Source: Pseudomonadota bacterium (lineage in GTDB: Bacteria; CALINM01). From it: DNA of 53,443 nucleotides. The translations under genes and the position numbers were made by a program. The notes beneath the pieces are model-generated. The model was given only the letters and a program-made list of their open reading frames with translations, had not been told where the DNA came from and did not search any database. The stretch is taken from positions 1 through 53,443 of the forward strand of contig JAOAGA010000003.1 of assembly GCA_026415985.1 (NCBI GenBank), in the 5' to 3' direction. Positions 10,849 through 21,282 of the stretch are shown here, piece after piece. Each line of letters opens with the position of its first letter. The stretch's first letter is position 1.

Positions 10849-12222
10849 ATGAAAAAGTTATGGGGTGGTAGGTTTAAGGAATCAACAGAAAAGGTAGTGG
10901 AAGAATTTACTGAATCAATCTCTTTTGACAAGAGACTTTACATTGAGGACATAGAAGGCAGTATAGCCCACTGTAAGATGCTGGCTAAACAAAAAATTAT
11001 TGGTTCTGAAGAGTCAAAAAAAATTATAAAAGGTCTTAAAGAGATAAAAAAGGATATTGAAGAAAACAGGTTTGTTTTTAAAAAAGAGTTTGAAGATATC
11101 CATATGGCAATAGAATCGAGGCTCAGGGAGAAGATAGGAGAAACTGCGGGCAAACTACATACAGCAAGAAGCAGAAACGATCAGGTAGCTCTTGATATAA
11201 GGATGTATCTTAGGAAAAAAACCTGTTCTCTATATTTACTCATAGAGGAGCTTCAAAAATCTTTTCTTTCCAAGGCAAAGGAGTATCTGGATCAGATTAT
11301 ACCAGCCTATACCCACCTGCAAAGGGCACAGCCTGTTTTATTATCACACTATCTCCTTGCCTATATAGAAATGTTAGAAAGAGACAGGGAAAGATTTATT
11401 GACTGTTACAAAAGGATTGACAGAATGCCTCTCGGCTCTTGTGCTCTTGCAGGAACTACCTATCCCTTAGACAGAGAGTATGTTGCGAAGGAGTTAGGCT
11501 TTTCAGAGGTAACAAGAAACAGTATTGATGCAGTTTCTGACAGAGATTTTGCTATAGAGTTTGTATCAGCTTTAGCCATATTGATGATGCATCTGTCGAG
11601 GTTTTCTGAAGATATGATTATCTGGAATACAACCGAGTTTGGCTATGTAATCTTACCCGATGGTTTTTGCACAGGAAGCTCCATTATGCCTCAGAAAAAA
11701 AATCCCGATGTATTAGAGATTGTAAGAGGAAAAACGGGTAGGGTCTATGGAAGCCTTATGGCATTGCTTACAATTATGAAAGGACTTCCTTTGAGCTACA
11801 ACAGAGATATGCAGGAGGATAAAGAGCAGATATTTGACGCCACAGATACGGTGGAAAGTTCATTGAAGGTTTTAATACCACTTGTTTTAAAAACTTCCTT
11901 TAACAGAAAGAGGTTGTCTGAAGAAGCAAAAAAAGGGTTTATCTTGGCAACAGAGATTGCAGATTATCTTGCAAAGAAGGGGGTTCCCTTTAGAGAAGCC
12001 CATGAAATTACTGGTAAGATAGTAGCTTTCTGTGATGAGAATAAAAAAGATCTGACAGACCTTACATTAGAGGAACTTAAAAGATTTTCCTCCCTTTTTG
12101 ATAAGGATATTTATAATGATATAGATATCAAAAAGGCGGTTAATAATAGAAATATTATCGGAGCGACGGGGATAGATCAGGTAAAAAAGATGATTAGATA
12201 CTGGGAGAAGAGATTTGAGTAG
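10849..12222 (+). CDS. argH: Argininosuccinate lyase
   Basis: LWGGRFKEST, LHTARSRNDQVALD, GSSIMPQKKNPDVLEIVRGKTGRVYG. Confidence 0.98.
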   Translation: MKKLWGGRFKESTEKVVEEFTESISFDKRLYIEDIEGSIAHCKMLAKQKIIGSEESKKIIKGLKEIKKDIEENRFVFKKEFEDIHMAIESRLREKIGETAGKLHTARSRNDQVALDIRMYLRKKTCSLYLLIEELQKSFLSKAKEYLDQIIPAYTHLQRAQPVLLSHYLLAYIEMLERDRERFIDCYKRIDRMPLGSCALAGTTYPLDREYVAKELGFSEVTRNSIDAVSDRDFAIEFVSALAILMMHLSRFSEDMIIWNTTEFGYVILPDGFCTGSSIMPQKKNPDVLEIVRGKTGRVYGSLMALLTIMKGLPLSYNRDMQEDKEQIFDATDTVESSLKVLIPLVLKTSFNRKRLSEEAKKGFILATEIADYLAKKGVPFREAHEITGKIVAFCDENKKDLTDLTLEELKRFSSLFDKDIYNDIDIKKAVNNRNIIGATGIDQVKKMIRYWEKRFE

Positions 12223-12379
12223 ATACTTAAAAGCGACAACACTTGTTCTGTTAATAATATTAATTAGCTCCTGTGGCAGAAAGGCACCCCTTCTGGCACC
12301 GGAAGAGATAAAAAGGGGAAAGGTTTTTAAAAACTACTCAAAGACAATTTTAAAATCTTTCAGTAGTTCAGTCACTTAA
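12215..12379 (+). CDS. lptM: Small lipoprotein, LptM (YifL)-like, 54 aa
   Basis: Not in the ORF track (under 60 aa). TTG-start translation MSRYLKATTLVLLIILISSCGRKAPLLAPEEIKRGKVFKNYSKTILKSFSSSVT*; lipobox ISSC then C-G-x-K-x-P-L-x-x-P; overlaps the argH stop by 8 nt. Confidence 0.75.
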   Translation: MSRYLKATTLVLLIILISSCGRKAPLLAPEEIKRGKVFKNYSKTILKSFSSSVT

Positions 12380-12424
12380 GCATTCCTAACTTGAAAAATA
12401 ATTAGAAACTGTTAATATTTAATT

Positions 12425-14782
12425 GTGAAAAAACTTATATTTACAATTCTGTCTTTTATAATACTTTCCTTCAGATCCTTTGGATACGGACAACAACCTA
12501 TAAGAGTAGTTACCGCTCTCTATGAACCCTTTGTATATTATGATGAAAACAGAAAACTAACAGGTTTTGACATTGATCTTTTAAAAAAGATATGTGAAAG
12601 GATTAATATCTCCTACTCAATAGAAGTTGTTTCGTTTCCTGAAATTTTAAACAAAATATCAAAGGGCGAAGCAGACATTGCAATTGGTGCTATATATGTT
12701 ACCGATGAGAGAAAAAAGATTGTCAGTTTTACTGATCACTATCTGGAAACAGGATTAGTTTTTGTTATTAAAGCAGGTGATATTTTTTCTAAGGATTTAT
12801 CAAATAAAACTATAGGTGTTAAAAAAAGGGCAACTGGTGAGGTTCTGGCACAAAAATATTCTCAAAAATTCATAAATTGCAAGGTAGTAAGTTTTAATTC
12901 AACGGAAGAATCTATTAATGCCCTTATTGACAAGAAGGTAGACGTTGTTCTGAATGATTTTTTAAACACAAACTGGCTTATGTTTAAAAAATATCGTGGT
13001 AGTATTGTTATACCAAGAAATTTTCTTGATTTGCCTGTATCCCTGACCAAAGATAAGATTGCCTTTCCTGTTAATAAGAATAGAGCAGATTTGCTTGAGA
13101 AGTTTAATGATGCACTTAGACAACTAAAACAGGAAGGTTACATTGCTCAGCTTCTTAAGGCAAATCCCTATATACCCCATTATCCAAATTTAATTAGAAG
13201 AATAATAATTGGCGCAGGCTTTCTGTTTTTATTGTTAGGTGTGATTATCCTTGTTGACAGAAATTTTAAAAATAAAGAGAGGCTAAAATTATTAATGGCC
13301 GAAGAGAGAAAGCTTAAAAATATTCTTAATGGCTTTCCTAATCTTATTCTATTTCATAATAGTAAGGGAGAAATAATTTATTTAAATGAAAAATCACAAG
13401 AGTTTGGAGTAAAAGAGAGGGAGAACCTTTTTGAATTTTTTAATAAACGAATTATTAAAAAAGAAGATAAAGATTTAATCAGAAAAAGATATGAAAAACT
13501 TTTTAAAGATAACAAATCATTGGAGATTACAAACATATCTGCAACTGATGAAAAAAACGTATTCAAGATATGGGAAATCAGAGCCACCACCGTAGAGGAT
13601 TATAACAAAAAATTGTATCTTACCTTCATTCAGGATGAAACTTACATAAAGGATATGGAAAAACAGATTTTTCAGATGCAAAAGTTAGATAGTGTTGGCA
13701 GATTAACTGCAGGAATAGCTCATGATTTTAATAATTCTCTTTCTGCGATACTTGGATATATTCAGCTTGCTAAATTGAAAATAGATAATAAAGAAGATGT
13801 CTCTAAAAGTCTCGATAAGGCAATTTATGCTGTCGATAGAGCAAGCGGAATGGTAAAAAAATTACTTGCCTTTACTAAAGCTCAGGCTATTCAGCCACAG
13901 ATATTAAACATTAATAACTTTATTTTAAATACAAAAGAAGTGATGGAGAAACTTGTAGGAGAAGATATAAATATTGAAATTAATCTTCAGCAGGAACTTC
14001 TAAATATAAAAATAGATCCCACTCAGTTTGAGCAAGTTCTGATAAATCTCATTGTTAACGCAAGGGATGCGATGCCAAAGGGGGGCAAGATAACCATAAC
14101 AACAAAAAATGTTTTTATTAGTGAGGAAAGTCCATCCCTTGAAATTGGTGAGTATGTTTTAATGGTCGTAAGTGATACAGGTACCGGAATGAGCGAGGAG
14201 GTCAAAAGCAAGGTCTTTGATCCCTTTTTTACAACAAAGGAAAAAGGGACAGGTTTAGGACTATCAACAGTATATGGGATAATCAGACAAAACAGGGGCG
14301 ATATATCTATTTCAAGTGAGTTAGGTTCAGGAACATCAATAAGTATTTATCTGCCTGCTGTTAGAGATGAAGCCAATGAAGAAAAAAAAGAAGCTCATCC
14401 GAAGATTGAAGTTAAGCCCCGTCATTTGATTCTTTTAGTTGAGGATGATTCTATGATCAGGGAATCGGTGGTTCTTATGCTAAAAGAGTTGGGTTATGAT
14501 GTATTAACCGCCGAGAATGGTAAGGAAGGATTGGAAGTTTACAGAAAAAACAAAAATATATCGGTAGTTATCACAGATATAATAATGCCGGAGATGTCTG
14601 GTATAGATATGATTAACGAGATGTGTAAGATTAACAGTTCTTTAAAGTGTTTATTTATGACCGGTTATTCAGATGCATATTTTGAAGGAAAGATTGAACT
14701 GTCATCCAATAAAAATATTATAAACAAACCTTTCACAATAAATATTCTACTGGAGAAAATGAATAGTCTCTTAAATAATTAA
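12425..14782 (+). CDS. Hybrid sensor histidine kinase: periplasmic SBP_bac_3-type sensor, TM, PAS, HisKA, HATPase_c, C-terminal receiver
   Basis: PIRVVTALYEPFVYYDENRKLTGFDIDLLKKICERI (solute-binding fold), GIAHDFNNSLSAILGYIQLA (H-box), GTGLGLSTVYGIIRQ (G-box), receiver VVITDIIMPEMSGIDMI. GTG start. Confidence 0.88.
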   Translation: MKKLIFTILSFIILSFRSFGYGQQPIRVVTALYEPFVYYDENRKLTGFDIDLLKKICERINISYSIEVVSFPEILNKISKGEADIAIGAIYVTDERKKIVSFTDHYLETGLVFVIKAGDIFSKDLSNKTIGVKKRATGEVLAQKYSQKFINCKVVSFNSTEESINALIDKKVDVVLNDFLNTNWLMFKKYRGSIVIPRNFLDLPVSLTKDKIAFPVNKNRADLLEKFNDALRQLKQEGYIAQLLKANPYIPHYPNLIRRIIIGAGFLFLLLGVIILVDRNFKNKERLKLLMAEERKLKNILNGFPNLILFHNSKGEIIYLNEKSQEFGVKERENLFEFFNKRIIKKEDKDLIRKRYEKLFKDNKSLEITNISATDEKNVFKIWEIRATTVEDYNKKLYLTFIQDETYIKDMEKQIFQMQKLDSVGRLTAGIAHDFNNSLSAILGYIQLAKLKIDNKEDVSKSLDKAIYAVDRASGMVKKLLAFTKAQAIQPQILNINNFILNTKEVMEKLVGEDINIEINLQQELLNIKIDPTQFEQVLINLIVNARDAMPKGGKITITTKNVFISEESPSLEIGEYVLMVVSDTGTGMSEEVKSKVFDPFFTTKEKGTGLGLSTVYGIIRQNRGDISISSELGSGTSISIYLPAVRDEANEEKKEAHPKIEVKPRHLILLVEDDSMIRESVVLMLKELGYDVLTAENGKEGLEVYRKNKNISVVITDIIMPEMSGIDMINEMCKINSSLKCLFMTGYSDAYFEGKIELSSNKNIINKPFTINILLEKMNSLLNN

Positions 14783-14797
14783 ATTAGGAGTTAAAAA

Positions 14798-15433
14798 ATG
14801 AGCCTATTAATTACCTATAAAGAAGTCTTAGAAAATATGTATGGTATAACCTACATGATTGACAAAGAGGGTTGTTTGATTGATTATGGAGAGAGGAACT
14901 GGAATAGTTTTGCCATCTCAAACGATGGTGAGATACTTACAAAGAAAGATAATGTTATTGGCAAAAACCTCTATGATTTTATATCAGACGAAGAAACCAG
15001 AGAAAGTTACAGAAAGATGAATGGCTTACTTTTTAATGGCATTATGGAGAATATTCATTTTTATTATAGATGTGATGCCCCTGAGTTTAGGAGAGATATG
15101 AAAATGTGTATAACACCTATAAAAAAAGATGGTGAGGTTAAATATCTCATTTATCAGTCTATACTATTAAAGGAGACAATGAGACCACCGATGAATATTT
15201 TTAAAAATCAAGATGCCCAGAGAGAAAGAACCAGTAATATTGTAACTATCTGTAGTTACTGCAAAAACATAAAGATACCTAAAAGCTACGATGACAGTAA
15301 AAGCTACATATGGGTTACACCAGAAAAGTATTATCAGCTCGGTGGCAGAGAAAGTATTCTTTTAAGTCACGGTATTTGTCCGCTATGTTATGAAAATATT
15401 GTTTTAAAGTTTCTACCTGCTGATACCCTATAG
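14798..15433 (+). CDS. PAS-like domain protein with C-terminal Cys4 motif (CSYCK...SHGICPLC)
   Basis: TYMIDKEGCLIDYGERNWNSFA... sensor-like N-terminus; CSYCKNIKIP...ILLSHGICPLCYENIV at the C-terminus. Confidence 0.6.
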   Translation: MSLLITYKEVLENMYGITYMIDKEGCLIDYGERNWNSFAISNDGEILTKKDNVIGKNLYDFISDEETRESYRKMNGLLFNGIMENIHFYYRCDAPEFRRDMKMCITPIKKDGEVKYLIYQSILLKETMRPPMNIFKNQDAQRERTSNIVTICSYCKNIKIPKSYDDSKSYIWVTPEKYYQLGGRESILLSHGICPLCYENIVLKFLPADTL

Positions 15434-15449
15434 CTAAAATAATTCGGGT

Positions 15450-17159
15450 TCATTGTTTTACTGGAAGGGTGATTATAAACTTGGTTTTTTTTCCGGGACT
15501 GCTTTCCAATTCAATAAAGCCGTTATGGAGCTCTATAATATTTTTTACTATTGCAAGTCCAAGTCCCGTGCCTCCCAACTGTCTTGAACGGGATTTATCA
15601 ACGATAAAAAACCTTTCAAATATTCTGTCTTGGAAGTTTTTTGGAATTCCGATACCTGTATCTTCTATTGTAAATATAATATTTTTTTCTTCTTTTTTTA
15701 CCGATATGTAAATTTTTCCACTCACGGGGGTAAACTTGATTGCGTTAGAAATAAGATTTATCAGTGCCTGAAATATTAAAAAGCTGTCACCAAAGTATGT
15801 AACATCTTCTCCAATATCTAATTTGATCTCAAGCTGTTTTTCCGAGATATCATTCGTAAACATCTCCAGGGCGTTCACAATAATCTCCTTGAAACTGAAA
15901 AACTCTCTTTCTATGGAGATTCTTGAATCTAATCTTGATAATAGCAAGACATCACTTACGAGGGCAGAGAGTCTGTCTATATGTTTTTTCAGTATGTTTA
16001 CAATTCTCTTTTTATTTTCGTCAATCTCCTCTTCAAGGGTATCTATATACCCCTTAAGAACAGTTATAGGGGTTTTGAGCTCATGAGATACGTTGGCGGT
16101 AAAATCTGCCTGCATTCTTTCAACCCTTTTAACCTCTGTTATATCAACAAAAGATAGCAGAAGAAACTGACTTTTCTGATGATCAATCTTATTACCAGAG
16201 ACTGAAAAAAATTTTCCTTCATATTCTATCTCAATGTTAAAATTTTCTTTTCTTTCATAAAAAGATTTGAGGGCACTGTAAAAATATTCATTTCTTAAAA
16301 TATTTGCAATTTCGTCAAGGTTTTTAAAATTCCGGAAAATTTCTCTGAAAGGTTTATTGGCTATAAAAAATAGCTTGTCTTCCTTTGCAATTACCACCGG
16401 GAAAGGGAGATTTTCTATAATATTTGATAGAAACTCCTTCTGGCTTTTTATATCCTCTGTTAGATCTCTCAATGAATCGGAAAGATATTCTATCTGCTGA
16501 GCTAAAGGATAGAGGATATTTTTTTTATCAATTTTCAGTTCCTCAATAAAATTACCTTTACTTATCTGAGATAAAGAATCCTGAATTTTATCCATGTTTT
16601 TGGCGAAATTTTTTAAGTTTTGAAAAACAAAAAACAAGATTATTAAAAAAAGAGAACTCAAAAGAAGTAAAAAGGTTTTTCTGTAAGGTTTAATAAAGTG
16701 AGATAACTCTGATATCTCGGCAGAGACTCTGAGTATGTAAATATCTTTATCATAGCTGATCTTTTTTGCATAGTATAACAATCGTGTGTTTAGTGTATTG
16801 CTGAACCGGACCACTTCAGCTTCACCTTCTTTCAGTGCCCTTTGAACCTCCTCCCTGTTTTTATGATTTTCCATGGTTTTCGGATTGTTATGAGAGTCAT
16901 AGATAACTTGCCCATCTTCTTTAATGAGGGTGATTCTATAACTGTTTATCTGGGATAGTAAGCTTAGTATCTGGAATGTTTTATCTTCATCAATCCTTTC
17001 AAGATATTTGGTTGTATTCACTGTAAAGTTTTTCAACGCCTTTTTTGATGAGTTTAGATATACCCTTTCTATGAAAAGAGAGGAAAGATATATTGAAAAA
17101 ACAACTCCCAGAAAGAAGATAAGAAAAATCTTCAGGAAATAAAGATATATGTTCTTCAT
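15450..17159 (-). CDS. phoR: Sensor histidine kinase, PhoR type
   Basis: Two N-terminal TM segments, PAS region, VSHELKTPITVLKGYIDTLEEE, GTGLGLAIVKNIIELHNG; ATGA overlap with an OmpR-family regulator gene; next to pstS. Confidence 0.8.
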   Translation of the reverse strand: MKNIYLYFLKIFLIFFLGVVFSIYLSSLFIERVYLNSSKKALKNFTVNTTKYLERIDEDKTFQILSLLSQINSYRITLIKEDGQVIYDSHNNPKTMENHKNREEVQRALKEGEAEVVRFSNTLNTRLLYYAKKISYDKDIYILRVSAEISELSHFIKPYRKTFLLLLSSLFLIILFFVFQNLKNFAKNMDKIQDSLSQISKGNFIEELKIDKKNILYPLAQQIEYLSDSLRDLTEDIKSQKEFLSNIIENLPFPVVIAKEDKLFFIANKPFREIFRNFKNLDEIANILRNEYFYSALKSFYERKENFNIEIEYEGKFFSVSGNKIDHQKSQFLLLSFVDITEVKRVERMQADFTANVSHELKTPITVLKGYIDTLEEEIDENKKRIVNILKKHIDRLSALVSDVLLLSRLDSRISIEREFFSFKEIIVNALEMFTNDISEKQLEIKLDIGEDVTYFGDSFLIFQALINLISNAIKFTPVSGKIYISVKKEEKNIIFTIEDTGIGIPKNFQDRIFERFFIVDKSRSRQLGGTGLGLAIVKNIIELHNGFIELESSPGKKTKFIITLPVKQ

Positions 17160-17836
17160 TCATTCATATCGAAGGTATAGCCTATACCCCGAACCGTTTT
17201 CAGATACTTTCCGTAAGGTCCTAACTTGTCGCGCAACCTTTTTACGTGAACATCTATTGTTCTGTCAACAACTATCTTTTCATTACCCCACAATTTCTCA
17301 AGAAGCCCCTCTCGAGTAAAAACTTTGTTCTGATTTTCGACTAAAATTTTCAATATGTAAAACTCTGTCTTTGTAGTTTCTACCTTTTTTTCATCTACGA
17401 ACAGGCAAAAGGCTTCTAAATCAAGAGTGATCCCGTTTATTTTAATTAATCTCGATAAGGTTTTTGCAGGTGTTACTCTTCTTAAAACCGCTTTAACCCG
17501 TGCGATAAGCTCCCTTACCCCGAAAGGTTTAGTAATGTAATCGTCGGCGCCTAACTCAAGCCCAAGCACCTTGTCGCCTTCCATATTCCTTGCAGTCAAG
17601 ATTATTATAGGAATGTGGGACTTTGATGGATTATTTTTTATTAGTCTCAGTATCTCTAAACCATTCATGCCGGGAAGCATCAGGTCAAGTATAAGAAGAT
17701 CAAAATTATCATTTTTATACCTCTTTAAAAAATCTTCCGGTGTGAGAAAGTATTCAACAGAAAGTCCCTCTTTTTCCAGATTATGTTTTATTAACTCTGC
17801 GATGTCCTGCTCATCTTCTAAGATAAAAATTTTCAT
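17156..17836 (-). CDS. phoB: OmpR/PhoB-family response regulator
   Basis: LLILDLMLPGMNGLEILRLIK, GADDYITKPFGVRELIARVKAVLRR, winged helix VDRTIDVHVKRLRDKLGPYGKYLKTVRGIGYTF. Confidence 0.85.
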   Translation of the reverse strand: MKIFILEDEQDIAELIKHNLEKEGLSVEYFLTPEDFLKRYKNDNFDLLILDLMLPGMNGLEILRLIKNNPSKSHIPIIILTARNMEGDKVLGLELGADDYITKPFGVRELIARVKAVLRRVTPAKTLSRLIKINGITLDLEAFCLFVDEKKVETTKTEFYILKILVENQNKVFTREGLLEKLWGNEKIVVDRTIDVHVKRLRDKLGPYGKYLKTVRGIGYTFDMNE

Positions 17837-18093
17837 AATTGTTTATTCTCTTTCTCTTTGTTTATACTGACTGATTTTTCTTTTAATTCCGATATGGTTA
17901 TGTTTTTTCTTAATATTGATGGTATAAGATAAAAAAAACCGCTCAAAACTCCTATTAAATAACAAAGAATTATTACAAGGGCGAGGGACCCTTCAAATGT
18001 CCTGTTGAAAAAACTTACCGATACAATAGCTGAGTTTTGGATAGCGAATATTGTTACAAGAATGGAAATCAAAATCAAGATTAGTAACTTCAT
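17833..18093 (-). CDS. LapA-domain (DUF1049-like) small membrane protein
   Basis: 86 aa, two TM helices; LVTIFAIQNSAIVSVSFFNRTFEGSLALVIILCYLIGVLSG is typical of LapA_dom. Confidence 0.75.
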   Translation of the reverse strand: MKLLILILISILVTIFAIQNSAIVSVSFFNRTFEGSLALVIILCYLIGVLSGFFYLIPSILRKNITISELKEKSVSINKEKENKQL

Positions 18094-18186
18094 ATGAAAA
18101 TTCTAACAATATGGTTTTTCTTTGTCAATCTTACTTGGTCTTTAGGAGATTAATATTTATGGAATTAATAAAAAAATAATTTTCTT

Positions 18187-18203
18187 TTAACAAAAATTTA
18201 ACA
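18187..18203. promoter_or_regulatory. Candidate Pho box: two TTAACA direct repeats with 11-bp period
   Basis: TTAACA AAAAT TTAACA in the lapA-phoBR / pstS divergent intergenic region, followed by AT-rich TTACACTTAAAC. Confidence 0.5.
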
Positions 18204-18249
18204 AATTACACTTAAACTCAAATCATACAAAAAATTTCGGAGGTTTTTT

Positions 18250-19254
18250 ATGATTAAAAGGCTTTTAATGGTTTCTGTAATTTCCTTGATGTTACTGTTA
18301 AGCATCAAAGGAGCCTATGCGGTAGAAAAGGTCATCAAGATTGATGGTTCAAGCACAGTCTATCCCATTACTGAGGCAGTGGCTGAGGAGTTTCAGAAGC
18401 TTAAAAAGGGTTCTGTTAATGTAACTGTTGGTATATCAGGAACAGGCGGTGGTTTCAAAAAGTTCTGCAGAGGTGAAACGGATATCTCAAACGCCTCAAG
18501 ACCTATTCTTAAGAAAGAAATGGATGTTTGCAAAGAGGCAGGCATTGAGTATATCGAGTTACCCATTGCCTATGACGGATTAGCGGTTATGGTAAACCCG
18601 AAAAATAACTGGGTTAAAAGTTTGACAGTAGAAGATCTGAAAAAGATGTGGGAACCATCTGCTCAGGGAACCGTTACAAAGTGGAATCAAGTAAGATCAG
18701 AATGGCCCGATGCACCTCTTAAACTATATGGTCCGGGAGTAGATTCAGGTACTTTTGATTATTTTACTGAAGCAATTGTTGGTAAGGCAAAGGCATCAAG
18801 AGGAGACTTTACCGCAAGTGAAGACGACAACGTACTTGTTCAGGGTATAGCGGGTGATAGAAACGCCCTTGGTTATTTTGGGCTTGCTTACTATGAAGAG
18901 AATAAGGATAAGCTTAAAATAGTTCCTATAGTTAACCCTAACACAAAAAAGGAAGTTCTGCCATCTATTAAAACTGTAATGGATGGTGAGTATCAACCAC
19001 TTTCAAGACCACTTTTTATATATGTAAACAAGAAATCAGCGGAAAAACCAGAGGTAAAGGAGTTTGTTGAAAACTACCTGAAAAATGCCTCCAAGCTGGT
19101 TAGACAAGTAAAGTATATCCCTCTCCCGGACAGGGCATATAAACTTGCAGAGGAGAGATTTTCCAAGAGAGTAACAGGAACTATGTTTGGTGGTTCTGCC
19201 GAAGTGGGAGTAAAAATTGAAGATTTACTTAAGAGAGAAGAGAAAGGTAAATAA
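18250..19254 (+). CDS. pstS: Phosphate ABC transporter substrate-binding protein
   Basis: Signal peptide, [64 protein letters not shown]. Confidence 0.95.
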   Translation: MIKRLLMVSVISLMLLLSIKGAYAVEKVIKIDGSSTVYPITEAVAEEFQKLKKGSVNVTVGISGTGGGFKKFCRGETDISNASRPILKKEMDVCKEAGIEYIELPIAYDGLAVMVNPKNNWVKSLTVEDLKKMWEPSAQGTVTKWNQVRSEWPDAPLKLYGPGVDSGTFDYFTEAIVGKAKASRGDFTASEDDNVLVQGIAGDRNALGYFGLAYYEENKDKLKIVPIVNPNTKKEVLPSIKTVMDGEYQPLSRPLFIYVNKKSAEKPEVKEFVENYLKNASKLVRQVKYIPLPDRAYKLAEERFSKRVTGTMFGGSAEVGVKIEDLLKREEKGK

Positions 19255-19281
19255 TTAGTCTTTGGTAAGAATCTTTTAAAA

Positions 19282-19309
19282 AAGCCCTGCTATATGGCAG
19301 GGCTTTTTT
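19282..19309 (+). terminator. Rho-independent terminator after pstS
   Basis: aaGCCCTGCtatatgGCAGGGCttttttat: 7-bp GC-rich stem followed by a T-run. Confidence 0.9.
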
Positions 19310-19375
19310 ATTTATAAAGGTAGCAAAACAATTTATTTGAAATTAGGTATCTAAAGTTATAAAATCATTAATTCT

Positions 19376-20533
19376 ATGGATCAGCTGCTAATAGAAGGTG
19401 TGACAGGAAAAGATAGTCCGGTTGGAGTTACCGAGACAAAATTCTATACCTTCGACGGGATAACCTTAGAAAGCGGAGAGAAACTATCTCCGATAACCGT
19501 TGCCTATGAAACCTACGGAAATCTAAATGAAAACAAAGATAACGCCATATTAATATGTCACGCCCTTACCGGTGATGCTCACGTTGCAGGGGTTTCCAAA
19601 GAGGATGGTAAGCTCGGTTGGTGGGATTTTATGATTGGTCCGGGCAGAGCCTTTGATACGGATAAATATTTTGTTATCTGCTCAAATGTTATAGGTGGAT
19701 GCAAAGGCTCAACGGGCCCCTCTTCGATTAATCCTGAAACGGGTGTTCCCTATGGAATGAGCTTTCCTGTGGTAACAATAAAGGATATGGTTAATGTCCA
19801 GAAAAGGCTCATAGATTATCTTGGTATTAAGAGGCTTTTTTGTGTAGCTGGTGGTTCAATGGGAGGGATGCAGGTTCTTCAGTGGACCTATTCATATCCG
19901 GAATGCGTCTATACCGCAATACCTATTGCGACCACAATAAGACATACTCCTCAACAGATAGCCTTTAACGAGGTGGGCAGAAGGGCTATAATGTCCGATC
20001 CGGAATGGTTAGGCGGAGACTATTACGGCAAATCCTTTCCTGCCAGCGGGCTTGTGGTTGCCAGGATGATAGGGCATATAACCTATATGAGTGATCAGTC
20101 AATGAAAGAAAAATTTGGCAGAAAGAGAAAGAAAAGTGAAAAGTACGGCTATGATTTTGAGGCCGAGTTTGAGGTTGAAAAGTATCTAAAATATCGTGGA
20201 GAAACCTTTGTCCAGAGGTTTGATGCCAATTCTTACCTATATATTACAAAGGCAATCGATTATTTTGATTTAGGCGAAAACAGGGAGTTAATCAAGTTTT
20301 ATGACAGCAGGGATCTGAAATTTCTGGTGATCTCCTTTTCTCACGACTGGTTGTATCCTCCCTACCAGTCAAAAGAAATAGTTAAAATACTTAAATATGC
20401 ATGGGTTGATGTAACCTATTGTGAGATATCATCTACCTATGGACACGATGCCTTTTTAATACAAAACGAAGAACAGGAAAACCTTGTTAGGGATTTTCTT
20501 AAAAATGCATGGCAACAAAAGGGAAAGAGGTAA
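19376..20533 (+). CDS. metX: Homoserine O-acetyltransferase
   Basis: [51 protein letters not shown]. Confidence 0.95.
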   Translation: MDQLLIEGVTGKDSPVGVTETKFYTFDGITLESGEKLSPITVAYETYGNLNENKDNAILICHALTGDAHVAGVSKEDGKLGWWDFMIGPGRAFDTDKYFVICSNVIGGCKGSTGPSSINPETGVPYGMSFPVVTIKDMVNVQKRLIDYLGIKRLFCVAGGSMGGMQVLQWTYSYPECVYTAIPIATTIRHTPQQIAFNEVGRRAIMSDPEWLGGDYYGKSFPASGLVVARMIGHITYMSDQSMKEKFGRKRKKSEKYGYDFEAEFEVEKYLKYRGETFVQRFDANSYLYITKAIDYFDLGENRELIKFYDSRDLKFLVISFSHDWLYPPYQSKEIVKILKYAWVDVTYCEISSTYGHDAFLIQNEEQENLVRDFLKNAWQQKGKR

Positions 20534-20536
20534 CAG

Positions 20537-21133
20537 GTGACTAAAGAGATAAGTTTTGACCATAGCTTAATAGTCGAGATTATAGAAGAAGGATCTAAAA
20601 TTCTTGATTTAGGCTGTGGTAATGGTGAGTTATTAAGAATTCTGATGGACAAAAAGAAGGTCAAAGGGGTTGGAATTGAGAATGATGAAGAGATGATTTA
20701 TGCCTGTGTTAAGAAAGGTGTTACTGTCGAACATTTTGACATAGATGAAGGCTTACCGGATTTTCCCGATGATTTTTTTGATTATGTAATTCTAAACTTT
20801 ACCTTACAGGAGACTAAGAAACCTAAAAAGGTTATAAAAGAGGCCTTAAGGGTTGGAAGAAAGGTTATAGTTTCCTTTCCAAATTTTGCTTACTATCCCG
20901 TTAGATTTTATATAGGATTTCTTGGCAAAACTCCTCAGACAAAAGCTTTACCTTACAGATGGGATGAAACGCCTAACTTACACTATTTTACAATAAAAGA
21001 TTTTATCGAGTTTTGTTCAAGAGAAAGAATAAAAATTGTTTCCTTCATTGGTTTTACCGAGAATAAAAAAGTAAACTATCTTCCCAATATCTTTGCCGAG
21101 AAGGCAATGTTTATTTTGGAACGGATTAACTAA
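20537..21133 (+). CDS. metW: Methionine biosynthesis protein MetW (class I SAM methyltransferase fold)
   Basis: GSKILDLGCGNGELLRIL, DYVILNFTLQETKKP, VSFPNFAYYPVRFYIGFLGKTPQTKALPYRWDETPNLH; directly after metX. Confidence 0.93.
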   Translation: MTKEISFDHSLIVEIIEEGSKILDLGCGNGELLRILMDKKKVKGVGIENDEEMIYACVKKGVTVEHFDIDEGLPDFPDDFFDYVILNFTLQETKKPKKVIKEALRVGRKVIVSFPNFAYYPVRFYIGFLGKTPQTKALPYRWDETPNLHYFTIKDFIEFCSRERIKIVSFIGFTENKKVNYLPNIFAEKAMFILERIN

Positions 21134-21231
21134 CCTATCTTTTAAGCAGTGACTTATCTTATAATTAGTTTATCAGTTAAAGCGGGTCTTATTATATTTG
21201 TCCCTATTTGTATCTGAATTCCAAAGTTTGT

Positions 21232-21261
21232 TTGACAAAAATCTACAAAGTAAAGTAAAAT
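21232..21261 (+). promoter_or_regulatory. Candidate sigma70-type promoter TTGACA-18-TAAAAT
   Basis: TTGACA at 21232-21237 and TAAAAT at 21256-21261, just upstream of the aminotransferase gene. Confidence 0.55.
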
Positions 21262-21282
21262 GTGATAAATTTGGAGGTGGCT

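Noticed and set aside
10725-10931. Minus-strand 68-aa ORF with repetitive HITYYISRITYHVYHIS
   Set aside because: It is the translation of the heptamer repeat plus antisense argH; repeat DNA gives pseudo-periodic peptide, with no RBS or domain.
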